64,000 nt of DNA from Streptomyces zagrosensis (GTDB taxonomy: Bacteria > Actinomycetota > Actinomycetes > Streptomycetales > Streptomycetaceae), in NCBI RefSeq assembly GCF_014203645.1, contig NZ_JACHJL010000004.1, positions 1 to 64,000 of the forward strand, written 5' to 3'. Positions 15,539 to 25,602 of the stretch are shown piece after piece. The translations under genes were made by a program, and so were the position numbers. Below the pieces are notes generated by a model, which worked only from the letters and a program-made list of their open reading frames with translations, had not been told where the DNA came from and searched no databases. The stretch's first letter is position 1; the number at the start of each line of letters is the position of its first letter.

Positions 15539-18178
15539 ATGGGCAACCCAGATCCGCCGAAAGCACAGTCGCGGCACTTTCCGCAGCGGTCGGAGAGCGT
15601 CGCGTCGGCTCGGCGTTTCGTCCGGACCGCCTTGGGCGGAGCCGCGCCACACGTAGTCGACACCGCTCAGCTTCTGGTCAGCGAATTGGTGACCAATGCG
15701 GTGCTCCATGCGGCCACCGATGTGCACGTGTCGGTTCGAACCGTTGGCAGCAGGGTGTGCGTGCAGGTCAGCGACGCTCGGCCCGCCCGCTGCCTGACGC
15801 CGCGGAAAAGCCCTCCGTACGCCGGTACGGGACAGGGCCTGGCCATGGTCGAGTTGCTCGCGTACCGCCACGGGTTCGAAAGCGGTGAAGACCACAAGAC
15901 GGTGTGGTTCGAGCTGCGGTCCGATGGCCTGCCACCGCCGTCCTCCGGCTGGCAGCCCGCCCTGCCGGCGTCCTTCAGCTCCCGCGAGACCGTCATGCTG
16001 GTGGACATGCCGAGCACCTTGTACTCGGCATCCGAACAGCATCGGCACGCGCTGCTGGGCGAGCTCGCGCTCGCCGCATCCGCCGGAGACGGACTCGGTG
16101 TCGAACCGGAGGATCTTGCCGCCGCTCACGACATGAACAATGTCATCAGCGCCTGTGTGACGGCCGCGCTGAAGCAGCATCCGCCCCTTACGGACATCCA
16201 CTCCCTGCCCCTGCCGGTACCGGCGGACGCCGCACCATCGATGGCGGCCCTGCGTCAGGTGCTCGAACTGGCCGAAACGGCAGCCCGGGAAGAGCGCTTG
16301 CTCACTCTGCCGGCTCTGCCGCGTAGCCGCGCCTTTCAGCAATGGCTGCTAGACCAGATCATCGGCCAGCTCAACGGCGGATCACCCACCGCATGGACGC
16401 TGGTGCCCCACGAGCCGGGCGTCAGCCCCTCGGAACTGGTGCCGTGGGACCACAGCCATGTGCGGGCCAGCAGGGTCCCGACCATTGCCGCCGACGAGAC
16501 GAACCGGATCGTCGCAGCGAACGGGCCGGCGGCCGACCTGCTCGGCTGGAAGGCGGACGAGCTCGTCGGACACAGGCTCACCACCATCGTTCCGGAGCAC
16601 TTGCGGCAACGCCACATCTCGGCGTTCACCTCGCTGCTGCTCACCGGTCAGGCCCGCATCCTGGGCCGCTCGGTGCCGCTTCCCGCGCTGCACCACGATG
16701 GCCACCTGGTCCCTGTCCGGCTGATCATCCAGACCCAGGAGACGACCGACGGCCGCACCGTGTTCGTCGCCCAACTGGCCCCCAGGGCGACCGAACCCGT
16801 GCATGCGCAGAGCGCTCCCGAGAAAGGTCAGCCCTCGGCGCCCCAGGAGCCAGGCGGCCCATACCGCCCGATCGTCCCGGAACGCGACAGCAGGCCGAGC
16901 GGCTCCGATACGGACATGTCGGCGCTAGAGCGGCTCACCCTGCTGGCTGGCATCGGCAACGCGCTGAGCAACACCATGAACTTGCACGAGGGGTTGCAGA
17001 GCGTGGGCCGGATCTTGACGCAACAGCTGGCCGACTGGTGCGCGGTGGACCTGCTCGACAACCATGCCCAAGTGGACCGGGCCTGCGTCGTCCACCGCCG
17101 TCCGCCCCAGGGGCTGCTCCCCCAGGAGTACGAGGGCAGGCTTCCCCCGATGTCCCAGGTCGCGCGAGGCCCCCTGGCCCGAGTGCTGCGCGGCGCGGGC
17201 CCGCTGCTGCTCACCGAGGCTCCCCCGCCGCCCCAGACCGAGAGCCCCCTGGACACCCAGTATGTGGAGCTGTTGGAGCAACTGGGCACGACGAGCGCCA
17301 TCATCGCCCCGCTTCGGGCGCGCCGGGAGATCTTCGGTGCCTTGACCGTTGCCCGCATGGGTGCGGACCGGCCGTTCACCGCGGACGAACTGTCCCTCGT
17401 TGACGACGTGGTCCGCACCCTCGCCCTGGGAGTGGACAACGCCCGCCTGTACCAGGACACCCGCAACGTCGCCGAACGCCTCCAGCACTCACTGCTCCCC
17501 AAACTTCCGGTTGTGGAGCACCTACAGTTGGCCGCCCGCTATGTCGCCTCGTCCGCCACCGCGCAGGTCGGCGGCGACTGGTACGACAGCTTCCTCGTCT
17601 CCGAGGGCACGGCGCTGGTCATCGGCGATGTCACCGGGCACAACCTCGACGCGGTCGTCATGATGGGCCAGTTGCGCAGCATGCTCCGCGGCATCGCCAT
17701 TGATCGCCAAGAGCCTCCGCAGGCGGTCCTGCGCCGCCTGGACCTGGCCAACCACAGCCTGTACCAAGAGGCGACGGCCACCTGCCTGTACGGCCTCCTC
17801 AAGGGCCCCGCCCACGGTCCCTGGGAATTTCACTTCTCCTCCGCGGGGCATCTACCACCGCTGCTGACCACCGCGGAAGGCGACACCTGCTACCTCGAAG
17901 ACGGCGCGGGCCTGCTCCTTGGGATGGACCCCGACATGCCCCGCCCCGACGGCACAAGCGACCTGCCGCCCCACTCGACCCTGCTGCTGTACACCGACGG
18001 CCTCATCGAGCGCCGCGGCGAATCCCTCGACCACGCCATGGCCCGACTGCGCCGCCTCACCGCCACCCTGGCACGCGAGCCCCTCGACGTGTTCTGCGAC
18101 GAACTCCTCATCGGCCTAGGCGCCGACAACGCCGACGACCTAGCCATCCTCGCGGTACGCCCCACCCCGCCCTCCTGA
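15539..18178 (+). CDS. Multidomain SpoIIE-type phosphatase: HATPase-PAS-GAF-PP2C
   Basis: 879 aa from ATG MGNPDPP. Residues 10-125 are an RsbW-like ATPase (VSELVTNAVLHAATDVHVSV, TGQGLAMVELLA). Near 310-420 is a PAS domain (RIVAANGPAADLLGWKADEL). A GAF domain spans about 460-620 (LTLLAGIGNALSNTMNLHEG). The PP2C/SpoIIE domain runs 640-875 with metal-binding motifs VGGDWYDSF, VIGDVTGHNLDAV, SSAGHLPPLL and DDLAILAV. Such proteins couple a sensed signal to anti-sigma-factor partner switching: the PP2C part dephosphorylates an anti-anti-sigma factor and the HATPase part can act as its kinase or anti-sigma factor. It stands alone, without adjacent partner genes. Confidence 0.93.
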   Translation: MGNPDPPKAQSRHFPQRSESVASARRFVRTALGGAAPHVVDTAQLLVSELVTNAVLHAATDVHVSVRTVGSRVCVQVSDARPARCLTPRKSPPYAGTGQGLAMVELLAYRHGFESGEDHKTVWFELRSDGLPPPSSGWQPALPASFSSRETVMLVDMPSTLYSASEQHRHALLGELALAASAGDGLGVEPEDLAAAHDMNNVISACVTAALKQHPPLTDIHSLPLPVPADAAPSMAALRQVLELAETAAREERLLTLPALPRSRAFQQWLLDQIIGQLNGGSPTAWTLVPHEPGVSPSELVPWDHSHVRASRVPTIAADETNRIVAANGPAADLLGWKADELVGHRLTTIVPEHLRQRHISAFTSLLLTGQARILGRSVPLPALHHDGHLVPVRLIIQTQETTDGRTVFVAQLAPRATEPVHAQSAPEKGQPSAPQEPGGPYRPIVPERDSRPSGSDTDMSALERLTLLAGIGNALSNTMNLHEGLQSVGRILTQQLADWCAVDLLDNHAQVDRACVVHRRPPQGLLPQEYEGRLPPMSQVARGPLARVLRGAGPLLLTEAPPPPQTESPLDTQYVELLEQLGTTSAIIAPLRARREIFGALTVARMGADRPFTADELSLVDDVVRTLALGVDNARLYQDTRNVAERLQHSLLPKLPVVEHLQLAARYVASSATAQVGGDWYDSFLVSEGTALVIGDVTGHNLDAVVMMGQLRSMLRGIAIDRQEPPQAVLRRLDLANHSLYQEATATCLYGLLKGPAHGPWEFHFSSAGHLPPLLTTAEGDTCYLEDGAGLLLGMDPDMPRPDGTSDLPPHSTLLLYTDGLIERRGESLDHAMARLRRLTATLAREPLDVFCDELLIGLGADNADDLAILAVRPTPPS

Positions 18179-18320
18179 TCGCAACCCAGGCGCGCCCCAC
18201 GCACAGGCGCCCCGGGCGCCGTCCGTCACGGACAGTTCCCAGGGCGCCAGCCAGCCAGCGCAGCGATCACCGCAGCGACCGCGCGCGCCAAGGCCACTCA
18301 GCGGTGCGCAGCGACCGCCG

Positions 18321-19520
18321 TTACGCCGATATCGACCGTTGTACCTTGATCGACTGAAGCAGGCCGATCGCTATCCACGCGGCGAACATCGAGGTGCCGC
18401 CGTAGGAGACGAAGGGCAGTGGCAGGCCGGTGACCGGCATGATGCCGAGCGTCATGCCGATGTTCTCGAAGGACTGGAAGGCGAACCAGGCGATGATCCC
18501 GGCCGCGACGATGGTCCCGTACAGCTCGGGGGCGCTGTGGGCGATGCGGCAGGCGCGCCACAGCACCACGCCCACGAGCAGGATGATCAGGCCGCCGCCG
18601 AGGAAGCCGAGTTCCTCGCCCGCGACCGTGAAAACGAAGTCCGTCTGCTGCTCGGGGACGAACTGCCCGGTGGTCTGGCTGCCCTTGAACAGGCCCGAGC
18701 CGGTCAGTTGGCCCGAGCCGATGGCGATGCGGGCCTGGTTGGTGTTGTAGCCGACGCCGGCGGGGTCCAGGGCCGGGTTGGCGAACGCGGCGAAGCGGTC
18801 GATCTGGTACTGGTCCAAGATGTTGAGCTGCCAGATCAGCACGATGCCCAGCACGCCCGCGCCGAGGATGCCGGCGATCCAGCGGTTGGACGCACCGGAT
18901 GACAGCAACACGGCCAGCACGATGACGGCCATCACCATCACCGAACCGAGGTCCGGCATCAGCAGCACGATGGCGATGGGCACGGCGGCGATGGCCAGGG
19001 ACTGGAGCACGGTGCGGTGATCGGGATGCTGCCGGTCGCCCGCGTCCACCTTGGCCGCGAGCAGCATCGCCATGCCCAGAATGATGGTGATCTTGGTGAA
19101 CTCGGAAGGCTGGAGCGAGAAGCCGCCCCCGAGCTGAATCCAGGAGTGCGCTCCGTTGACCGTGGAGCCCAGCGGCGAGAGCACCGCGAGCACGAGGATC
19201 ACCGAGAGCCCGTAGAGCACCGGCACCGCGCTGCGCAAGGTGCGATGGCCCAGCCAGATGGTGGCAACCATCATGCCAAGGCCGAGGCCGGTGTTGAGGG
19301 TGTGCCGGAAAAGGAAGGAGTACGGGTCGCCGCCGGTGAGCTCGGTGCGGTTGCGGGTGGCGGAGTAGACCAGTATCGCGCCCATCGCGGACAGCGCGAG
19401 CGCCGCGATCATCAGCGTCCAGTCCAGTCGGCGCACGATCGAGTCGCGTGCCGTCAGCTTTCCCCAGGCGCCGGGCTCCGGGCTGAAGCGGCGTACGAAG
19501 AAGCCGTCCCAGGAGGTCAC
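18321..19520 (-). CDS. rodA: RodA-family (SEDS) peptidoglycan glycosyltransferase
   Basis: 399 aa; GTG overlaps the mrdA stop as GTGA with GAGGACA before it. Ten or so membrane segments (e.g. LMIAALALSAMGAILVYSAT) and SEDS signatures (FSLQPSEFTKITIILGMAML, MPDLGSVMVM, GTSMFAAWIAIGLL, GLPLPFVSYGG). SEDS proteins polymerise lipid II with a class B PBP partner, here the adjacent mrdA product. In Streptomyces this rodA copy (often called sfr) belongs to the mre cluster and works in spore-wall or lateral-wall synthesis. Last gene of the cluster. Confidence 0.95.
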   Translation of the reverse strand: MTSWDGFFVRRFSPEPGAWGKLTARDSIVRRLDWTLMIAALALSAMGAILVYSATRNRTELTGGDPYSFLFRHTLNTGLGLGMMVATIWLGHRTLRSAVPVLYGLSVILVLAVLSPLGSTVNGAHSWIQLGGGFSLQPSEFTKITIILGMAMLLAAKVDAGDRQHPDHRTVLQSLAIAAVPIAIVLLMPDLGSVMVMAVIVLAVLLSSGASNRWIAGILGAGVLGIVLIWQLNILDQYQIDRFAAFANPALDPAGVGYNTNQARIAIGSGQLTGSGLFKGSQTTGQFVPEQQTDFVFTVAGEELGFLGGGLIILLVGVVLWRACRIAHSAPELYGTIVAAGIIAWFAFQSFENIGMTLGIMPVTGLPLPFVSYGGTSMFAAWIAIGLLQSIKVQRSISA

Positions 19521-21772
19521 TGTCCTCGCCTCCCGGCCGCCACGAACGGCGGTGCGGCGGGGGTGAGCGCGGAGACAGGGCGATCGCCCGCCGCCAGCGT
19601 CGTCACCGGCCGCTGGTCCAGTTCGCGTGCGGCGAGTACGGGTGTCTGCTCGACCGGCACGCTCTCCTTGGGAGGCTTGATGCGCGGCGCCTCGATCGTG
19701 CCGTCCTTCTCGATCGTGGGCAGCTTTTGCTGCGGAGTGGGCAGCAGGCCCTTCTTCTTGTCGATCTGGCCCTTGGCGTCCACGCCGTACAGCGCGCTGT
19801 AGATGTTGCGTACGGCCGGGCCCGACGCACCGGAACCGGTGCCGCCCTGCGAGATCGTCATGACGATCGTGTAGTCCTTGGTGTACGAGGCGAACCACGA
19901 GGTCGTCTGCTTGCCATGCACCTCGGCGGTGCCGGTCTTCGCGTGCATCGGGATCTTGTCCTGCGGCCAGCCACCGAACCGCCAGGCGGCGGAGCCGTTG
20001 GTAACCACACCGGCCAGCGCCTTATCGATCTTGTTGCGGGTCTCGCCGCGCATCGGCAGCTTGCCGTGCGAGGTGGGGGCGATCTCCTCGACCTTCTTGC
20101 CATCGGGGCTGACGATGGCCTTGCCGACCGTGGGGTCATACAGCGTGCCGCCGTTGCTGATCGCGCTGTAGATCGACGCCATCTGTATCGGCGTGACGAG
20201 GGTGTCGCCCTGTCCGATCGAGTAGTTGACGCTGTCACCGGCGCGCATCTTCATGCCCTCGGCGCAGTTCTCGCGAGCGACCCGGGTGGCGTAGTCCTCT
20301 TTCTTGGTCTTCGCTTGCTTGCACCAGGCGTCCTTGTTGGCCTCGTAGAAGTCCTTCTTCCACTGCCGGTCGGGCACTCGGCCGGGGACCTCGTTGGGCA
20401 GGTCGATGCCCGTTTCGTCACCGAGCCCGAACTGATGGGCCGTCTTGTAGAAATAGTCGCCCGGCTTCTTCTTCGGGTTGTTTCCGCCGTCTTTTTGCCA
20501 CTGCTTGTACGCGAGGTCGTAGAAGACGGTGTCGCAGGAGACCTCTAGGGCGCGGCCGATGTTGATCGGTCCGTAGCCCTTGGACTCGAAGTTCTTGAAG
20601 ACCTGGCCGCCGATGTTGAAGGCGCTGCTGCAGTTGTACGTGTTGTCGAAGGCGTAGCCCGCGTTCACCGCGGCGGTCGCCGAGATGACCTTGAAGATCG
20701 AGCCGGGCGCCGCCTGTCCTTGGATGGCCCGGTTCAGCAGCGGATAGTTGGAGCTCTTGCCGGTGAGCTTGTTGTAGTCCTTGCCGGAGATGCCGCCGAC
20801 CCAGGCGTTGGGGTCGTAGGTCGGGTTGGAGGCCATCGATACGATGCGGCCCGTCTTGGACTCCATGACCACAACGGCGCCCGCGTCCGCCTTGTAGTTC
20901 CGGTTGGTGTTGCGGTCGTGCACCTTGCGGGCGGCCTTCATCGCCTTGTTGAGCTCCTTCTCCGCTATGGCCTGCACGCGCGCGTCGATGCTCGTGACGA
21001 CGTTGGCGCCGGGCTCAGCCTGGTCGCTGTTGGCCTTGCCGATGACGCGCCCGAGGTTGTCCACCTCATAGCGGGTGACTCCGGCCTTGCCGCGGAGGCG
21101 GCTGTCGTAGGTGCGCTCAAGCCCGGAGCGGCCGACCTGGTCGGACCGCAGCAGCGGCGACTCGCTGTCCTTGGCCTTCGTGATCTCTTCGTCGGTGACC
21201 GGCGAGAGGTAGCCGAGCACCTGCGCGGTGTTGGCCTCGCCGGGCGCGGCGTAGCGGCGTACGGCGGTGGGCTCGGCGCTGATGCCGGGGAACTCTTCGG
21301 CCCGCTCGCGGATTTGGAGAGCCTGCTGGGTGGTGGCCTCGTCGGTGATCGGGATCGGCTGGTAAGGGGAGCCGTTCCAGCAGGGCTGCGGAGTCTTCGC
21401 GTCGCACAGCCGTACCTTGTCGGCGACCTCCGTGGGCTCCATGTCGAGCACCTCGGCGAGCCGGCCGAGCACGGCCTGGCCGTCGTCCGGCATCTTTATC
21501 AACTCGGTGCGGCTTGCGGAGACCACGAGCCGGGTCTGGTTGTCGGCCAGCGGTACGCCGCGGGCGTCGAGGATGGAGCCGCGTACGGCCGGCTCGACGA
21601 CCTGTTGGACATGGTTGTTGCTGGCCTGGTTGGCGTACTCGTCGCCGTTGCGGATCTGGAGGTACCACAGCCGGCCGCCGAGCGTGAGCAGCAGCGAGAA
21701 CACCAGGATCTGAATGGCCACCAGCCGGATGGTGATCCGGGTGGTCCGCCCGGTCTCCGGAATGTTGCTCAC
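19517..21772 (-). CDS. mrdA: Class B penicillin-binding protein 2
   Basis: 751 aa; GTG start with GGGGGAC. It has a short cytoplasmic N-terminus, one membrane helix (VAIQILVFSLLLTLGGRLWY), a dimerisation/pedestal domain (about 50-330) and a transpeptidase domain. Active-site motifs are visible: APGSIFKV (SxxK, near 358), SVN in GDSVNYSIGQG, and KTGTAE. A hydrophilic Pro-rich tail of about 90 residues follows. It cross-links peptidoglycan made by RodA and is encoded in the same operon with a four-base overlap. Confidence 0.95.
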   Translation of the reverse strand: MSNIPETGRTTRITIRLVAIQILVFSLLLTLGGRLWYLQIRNGDEYANQASNNHVQQVVEPAVRGSILDARGVPLADNQTRLVVSASRTELIKMPDDGQAVLGRLAEVLDMEPTEVADKVRLCDAKTPQPCWNGSPYQPIPITDEATTQQALQIRERAEEFPGISAEPTAVRRYAAPGEANTAQVLGYLSPVTDEEITKAKDSESPLLRSDQVGRSGLERTYDSRLRGKAGVTRYEVDNLGRVIGKANSDQAEPGANVVTSIDARVQAIAEKELNKAMKAARKVHDRNTNRNYKADAGAVVVMESKTGRIVSMASNPTYDPNAWVGGISGKDYNKLTGKSSNYPLLNRAIQGQAAPGSIFKVISATAAVNAGYAFDNTYNCSSAFNIGGQVFKNFESKGYGPINIGRALEVSCDTVFYDLAYKQWQKDGGNNPKKKPGDYFYKTAHQFGLGDETGIDLPNEVPGRVPDRQWKKDFYEANKDAWCKQAKTKKEDYATRVARENCAEGMKMRAGDSVNYSIGQGDTLVTPIQMASIYSAISNGGTLYDPTVGKAIVSPDGKKVEEIAPTSHGKLPMRGETRNKIDKALAGVVTNGSAAWRFGGWPQDKIPMHAKTGTAEVHGKQTTSWFASYTKDYTIVMTISQGGTGSGASGPAVRNIYSALYGVDAKGQIDKKKGLLPTPQQKLPTIEKDGTIEAPRIKPPKESVPVEQTPVLAARELDQRPVTTLAAGDRPVSALTPAAPPFVAAGRRGQ

Positions 21773-21881
21773 CGTGTCCCCCTGACCAGTTGGTACCGGA
21801 GCGCGTATCGGTTGTCATACGAGCCGCCGTCCGGGCCGCCATACGAGCCGCCGCGCGGGCCCCGCGCAGATGCGTGCTGCC

Positions 21882-22631
21882 TCACAGGCGCTTGACCCCC
21901 TTGATGCGTGCCGTCTTGCTCTTGACCGGCTTGGCCAGCAGGCCGCCGCGCTGGCTGCCGATGCGTACCGACTTGCCCAGCCGAATGGACTTGCCGAACC
22001 GGCTGGGTTTGCCGAGCTGGGCAGCCTTGCCCCAACCGCCGACGCTGCCACCCGCGCCGGAGCCGGGGGTCAGCCAGTTCGGCGAGCGGTCCCTGGTGCC
22101 GCCCGACGAGGTGCCGCCACCGTCGCTGAGCGGATGTTTCTCGGTGCGTCGGGCAAGTGCCATCACCAACGGCACGATGAAGGGCGCGAGCAGCAGGTCG
22201 TAGAGGGCCGCGGTGAACAGCAGCTTGCTCAGGCCCACGTGCCGGGCCGCATCGTCTCCGACGAGCGTGCCGACCGCCGCGTACAGCAGCGTGGCACCGA
22301 TCGCGGCGCCCACGACCACCAACATCGGGCCGGTGGCCGAGCGGAGTTGGCCCTTTTCCGGCTTGGCGAGCCCGGCCAGGTAGCCGATGACGCACAGCAC
22401 CAGCGCGTACCGGCCTGCGGCGTGGTCGGCCGGCGGGGCGAAGTCCACCAGGAGTCCGGCGCAGAAGCCGATCACGGAGCCCGCGGTGTGCCCGTAGACG
22501 AGGGCGAGGCCGAGCACGACAAGCAGCAGCAGATCGGGCACGGCGCCCGGCAGTTGCAGTCTGGCCAGCACGGTGACCTGGAGGATCAGGGCAACGACCA
22601 CCAGGAAGGACGAAAGGGTGATTCGTTTCAC
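21882..22631 (-). CDS. mreD: Rod-shape protein MreD with basic C-terminal extension
   Basis: 249 aa; start overlaps the mreC stop (ATGA). Residues 1-160 carry five or six membrane segments typical of MreD (LSSFLVVVALILQVTVLARL, VPDLLLLVVLGLALVYGHTA). From about 170 a Gly/Ser/Lys/Arg-rich cytoplasmic tail follows (LGKPSRFGKSIRLGKSVRIG), longer than the roughly 160-170 residues of most MreD proteins. The tail may contact nucleic acid, lipid or the MreB complex. MreD links MreB/MreC to the RodA-PBP2 synthase. Confidence 0.92.
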   Translation of the reverse strand: MKRITLSSFLVVVALILQVTVLARLQLPGAVPDLLLLVVLGLALVYGHTAGSVIGFCAGLLVDFAPPADHAAGRYALVLCVIGYLAGLAKPEKGQLRSATGPMLVVVGAAIGATLLYAAVGTLVGDDAARHVGLSKLLFTAALYDLLLAPFIVPLVMALARRTEKHPLSDGGGTSSGGTRDRSPNWLTPGSGAGGSVGGWGKAAQLGKPSRFGKSIRLGKSVRIGSQRGGLLAKPVKSKTARIKGVKRL

Positions 22632-23602
22632 TGGGCTGCGCCTCCGGGCGTCGCGTTCGCGCTGGGGGGGACCGTCACGGTGATCTTCGGAGTCGGCTTC
22701 TTCGCGGGCTTGGGCGGCAGCACCTCATCGCGCGGGTTGGTACGCGGCGGCTTGACGACGACGCCGACGATGTCGAGCTTGGTGAAGCCCACGTACGGGC
22801 GGACCTGGACGGTGCGGGTGAGGTCACCGCGCGAGGGGTCGACGCGGACCACCTCGCCGACCGGGACGCCGGGCACGAACGGCCGGTCGGCCCGGGAGCC
22901 GAAGGTGACCATCCGGTCGCCCTTCTTCACCTTGGCCTTGCCGTTGAGGAGTTGAACGCGCAGCGAGCGGTCACCCTGCCCGTTGGCGAAGCCGATCTCG
23001 CTGGTCTTTTCCAGCCGGGTGCCGACGGTGAAGTCGGGGTCGTTGGCGAGCAGCACGGTGGCGGTGGATGGGCCAACGGTGGTGACCCGGCCGACCAGGC
23101 CGTCACCGTTGATGACGGTCATATCGCGGGCGATGCCGTCGTTGCTGCCGGCGTCGATGGTGACCGTCCAGGAGAAGCCCTGGGCCGCTCCTATCGCGAT
23201 GACCTCGGCGCCCTTAATGCCGTATTGGCCTCGGCCCGCTGTTTTGAGCATCGTGTCGAGTTCGGCGGCGCGAGCGCGATTGCGGTCGTCGCTGCCGAGC
23301 TTTTGCTTGAGCACGGCGTTCTCGCGCTCAAGGCTGCTGATCCGATCGTGTCGATCATCGGAGTCCCGTACGGCGGCGATGGCGTTGCCAACCGGGTCAA
23401 CGGCGGTGGCCACGGTGTCTTCCACCGGACCGAATACCGTTTGTGCCGCCGTGCGCGGCTTGTCGAGCGGGGAGTCCTCGCCACCGCGGATATCCACAGT
23501 GATCAGTGCGAACGCGATGGCGACCAGCAGCACCAATAGCAGCCGGCTCTCTCGGGTGTCCCTCACGTACGGCGGCCGTGCCTTCCTCGTCGGACCGGCC
23601 AC
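22628..23602 (-). CDS. mreC: Rod-shape protein MreC
   Basis: 324 aa from GTG. One N-terminal membrane helix (LLLVLLVAIAFALITVDIRG), a coiled coil (about 85-120, ISSLERENAVLKQKLG) and the two-lobed beta domain typical of MreC (VTIDAGSNDGIARDMTVING, GLVGRVTTVGPSTATVLLAN). A Pro/Lys tail ends the protein. MreC is the extracytoplasmic scaffold of the elongation complex. A gap of about 245 bp separates it from mreB, enough for its own promoter. Confidence 0.95.
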   Translation of the reverse strand: MAGPTRKARPPYVRDTRESRLLLVLLVAIAFALITVDIRGGEDSPLDKPRTAAQTVFGPVEDTVATAVDPVGNAIAAVRDSDDRHDRISSLERENAVLKQKLGSDDRNRARAAELDTMLKTAGRGQYGIKGAEVIAIGAAQGFSWTVTIDAGSNDGIARDMTVINGDGLVGRVTTVGPSTATVLLANDPDFTVGTRLEKTSEIGFANGQGDRSLRVQLLNGKAKVKKGDRMVTFGSRADRPFVPGVPVGEVVRVDPSRGDLTRTVQVRPYVGFTKLDIVGVVVKPPRTNPRDEVLPPKPAKKPTPKITVTVPPSANATPGGAAQ

Positions 23603-23848
23603 TCCGGGGCGGCGGCCGGTCGGGGCGTCCTGCCTCTATGGAAACGCTGTCCGTACGGACCGCGTCCTGGGTTGGGGGGTCCTGCTGCGTACCGCGCGAT
23701 GTGCGGCTACGAGTGACGCGGCATGCGCTGTACCGGTGATGCGGGTTTTATGACGTCATACGAGGTTTACGCGACCCATTATGCGGAGGTTCCACCGCTC
23801 CAGGACGTGGTCACCTGCGCGGCGGCATCCGTTCACCCGACCGTTGGT

Positions 23849-24868
23849 TCAGCGCCGTGGCTGGGAGTCGAGGACCTGCTGAAGCGCCTCGAACTCTTCC
23901 ACGCACTTGCCCGCGCCGAGGGCCACGGAGTCGAGCGGGTCCTCGGCGATGTGGATCGGCATTCCGGTCTCGCGGCGCAGCCGCTCATCGAGCCCGCGCA
24001 GCAGCGCGCCGCCGCCGGTGAGCACGATGCCGCGGTCCATGACGTCGCCGGAGAGCTCGGGCGGGCACTTGTCGAGCGTGGTCTTCACCGCATCGACAAT
24101 CGAGTTGACGGGCTCTTCGATGGCCTTGCGCACCTCGGAGGCGGAGATGACCACCGTCTTGGGCAACCCGCTGACCAGGTCACGGCCGCGGATTTCGGTG
24201 TGCTCCTCCTGCTCGGACTCGTACGCCGAACCGATGGTGATCTTGATGCTCTCGGCGGTGCGTTCGCCGAGCAGCAGGCTGTACTCCTTCTTGATGTGCT
24301 GGATGATCGCGTTGTCGAGCTCGTCGCCGGCCACCCGGATGGACTGTGCCGTGACGATTCCGCCGAGCGAGATGACCGCGACCTCGGTGGTGCCACCGCC
24401 GATGTCCACGACCATGTTGCCGGTCGCCTCATGCACCGGGAGCCCGGAGCCGATCGCCGCCGCCATCGGCTCCTCGATGATGTGCACCTGGCGGGCACCG
24501 GCCTGCGTGGACGCCTCAATGACGGCGCGGCGCTCGACTCCGGTAATGCCGCTGGGCACACAGACCACGACGCGCGGCCGGGCCAGATAACGGCGCTTGT
24601 GAATCTTTAGAATGAAATAGCGGAGCATACGCTCGGTGATCTCAAAGTCGGCGATAACGCCGTCCTTCAGGGGTCGCACGGCGACGATGTTCCCCGGCGT
24701 CCTGCCGATCATCTTCTTCGCTTCGGCGCCCACGGCGAGAATCCCGCCAGTGTTCGTATTGATCGCGACAACAGACGGCTCGTTGAGGACGATCCCACGG
24801 CCTCTGACGTAAACCAGCGTGTTGGCGGTCCCGAGGTCGACAGCCATGTCACGGCCGATGAACGACAT
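23849..24868 (-). CDS. mreB: Actin-like cell-shape protein MreB
   Basis: 339 aa from [10 protein letters not shown], chosen because GGGGA lies six bases upstream; a start four codons earlier (MGNN, 343 aa) matches some published annotations but has no ribosome site. Actin-fold motifs: phosphate-1 [20 protein letters not shown], phosphate-2 [18 protein letters not shown], adenosine loop [18 protein letters not shown]. In Streptomyces MreB acts mainly in spore-wall synthesis rather than hyphal tip growth. First gene of the mre cluster; its promoter should lie in 24869-25090. Confidence 0.96.
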   Translation of the reverse strand: MSFIGRDMAVDLGTANTLVYVRGRGIVLNEPSVVAINTNTGGILAVGAEAKKMIGRTPGNIVAVRPLKDGVIADFEITERMLRYFILKIHKRRYLARPRVVVCVPSGITGVERRAVIEASTQAGARQVHIIEEPMAAAIGSGLPVHEATGNMVVDIGGGTTEVAVISLGGIVTAQSIRVAGDELDNAIIQHIKKEYSLLLGERTAESIKITIGSAYESEQEEHTEIRGRDLVSGLPKTVVISASEVRKAIEEPVNSIVDAVKTTLDKCPPELSGDVMDRGIVLTGGGALLRGLDERLRRETGMPIHIAEDPLDSVALGAGKCVEEFEALQQVLDSQPRR

Positions 24869-25092
24869 GTTGTTCCCCATGAGGATGCGTCTGGCCTTCC
24901 CAACTGGAGCGAATGCTTGCTTGAGGTCGGCGTGGTGGGTGCGCTTACGAGGCGCGCGAGGTTCCATCGTAGTCTCGCCCGTGGCTGCACGGCGCGAGGG
25001 TTCCTCCGCCATTGTCGGCGGAACACGGGCTGGCCCCTACCTATGGGGACGTCGTGTCGCGGTGATGCGTTCCCTCAAACGATGGGCATATG

Positions 25093-25128
25093 CCAGGGAG
25101 CAACCGGAAAAACACGGTCGCTCCCTGG
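25093..25128 (-). terminator. Hairpin downstream of ndk
   Basis: CCAGGGAGC and GCTCCCTGG form a perfect 9-bp outer stem, with CCG/CGG pairing inside. It is 60 nt past the ndk stop and before the mreB leader. No T-run. The rest of 24869-25188 shows no gene. Confidence 0.55.
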
Positions 25129-25188
25129 TCAACAGGGGCTCACTGTGGTCAGCGAAGTGAGGAAACCGATCAAAATATGGTCGTCTCG

Positions 25189-25602
25189 TCAGGCAAGACC
25201 GGGAAAGAAAATCTTCATCTCTCGCTCGGCGGACTCCTCGGAGTCCGACGCGTGAATGAGGTTCTCCCGCACGATGGTGCCGAAGTCACCGCGGATACTG
25301 CCGGGCGCGGCGGCGATCGGGTCGGTCGGCCCAGCCAGCGCCCGTACGCCCTCGATCACCCGCTCGCCCTTGACCACAAGGGCCACCACGGGGCCTGACG
25401 CCATGAACTCCATCAGCGGCTCGTAGAACGGCTTGCCCATGTGCTCGCCGTAGTGCTGCTCCAGCACCTCGCGCTCCAGGGTCCGCAGCTCAAGGGCGAC
25501 GATCTGCCAGTTCGCCTTGGTCTCGATGCGGCCCAAGATCTCGCCCACCAGACCACGCCTGACCGCGTCGGGTTTGAGAAGGACGAGGGTGCGCTGGCTC
25601 AT
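25189..25602 (-). CDS. ndk: Nucleoside diphosphate kinase
   Basis: 137 aa, full family length. Motifs: LVLLKPDAVRRGLVGEIL near the N-terminus, and RENLIHASDS with the phospho-accepting histidine at 117. It transfers the gamma phosphate of ATP to NDPs and acts as a cytosolic hexamer. It sits between the DUF4233 gene and mreB, as in other Streptomyces. Confidence 0.97.
   Translation of the reverse strand: MSQRTLVLLKPDAVRRGLVGEILGRIETKANWQIVALELRTLEREVLEQHYGEHMGKPFYEPLMEFMASGPVVALVVKGERVIEGVRALAGPTDPIAAAPGSIRGDFGTIVRENLIHASDSEESAEREMKIFFPGLA

Noticed and set aside
18179..18320. Hairpin near 18190-18255 as terminator of the SpoIIE gene
   Set aside because: A short perfect palindrome (GTCCGT-C-ACGGAC) exists, but the larger pairing is loose, so I did not list it.
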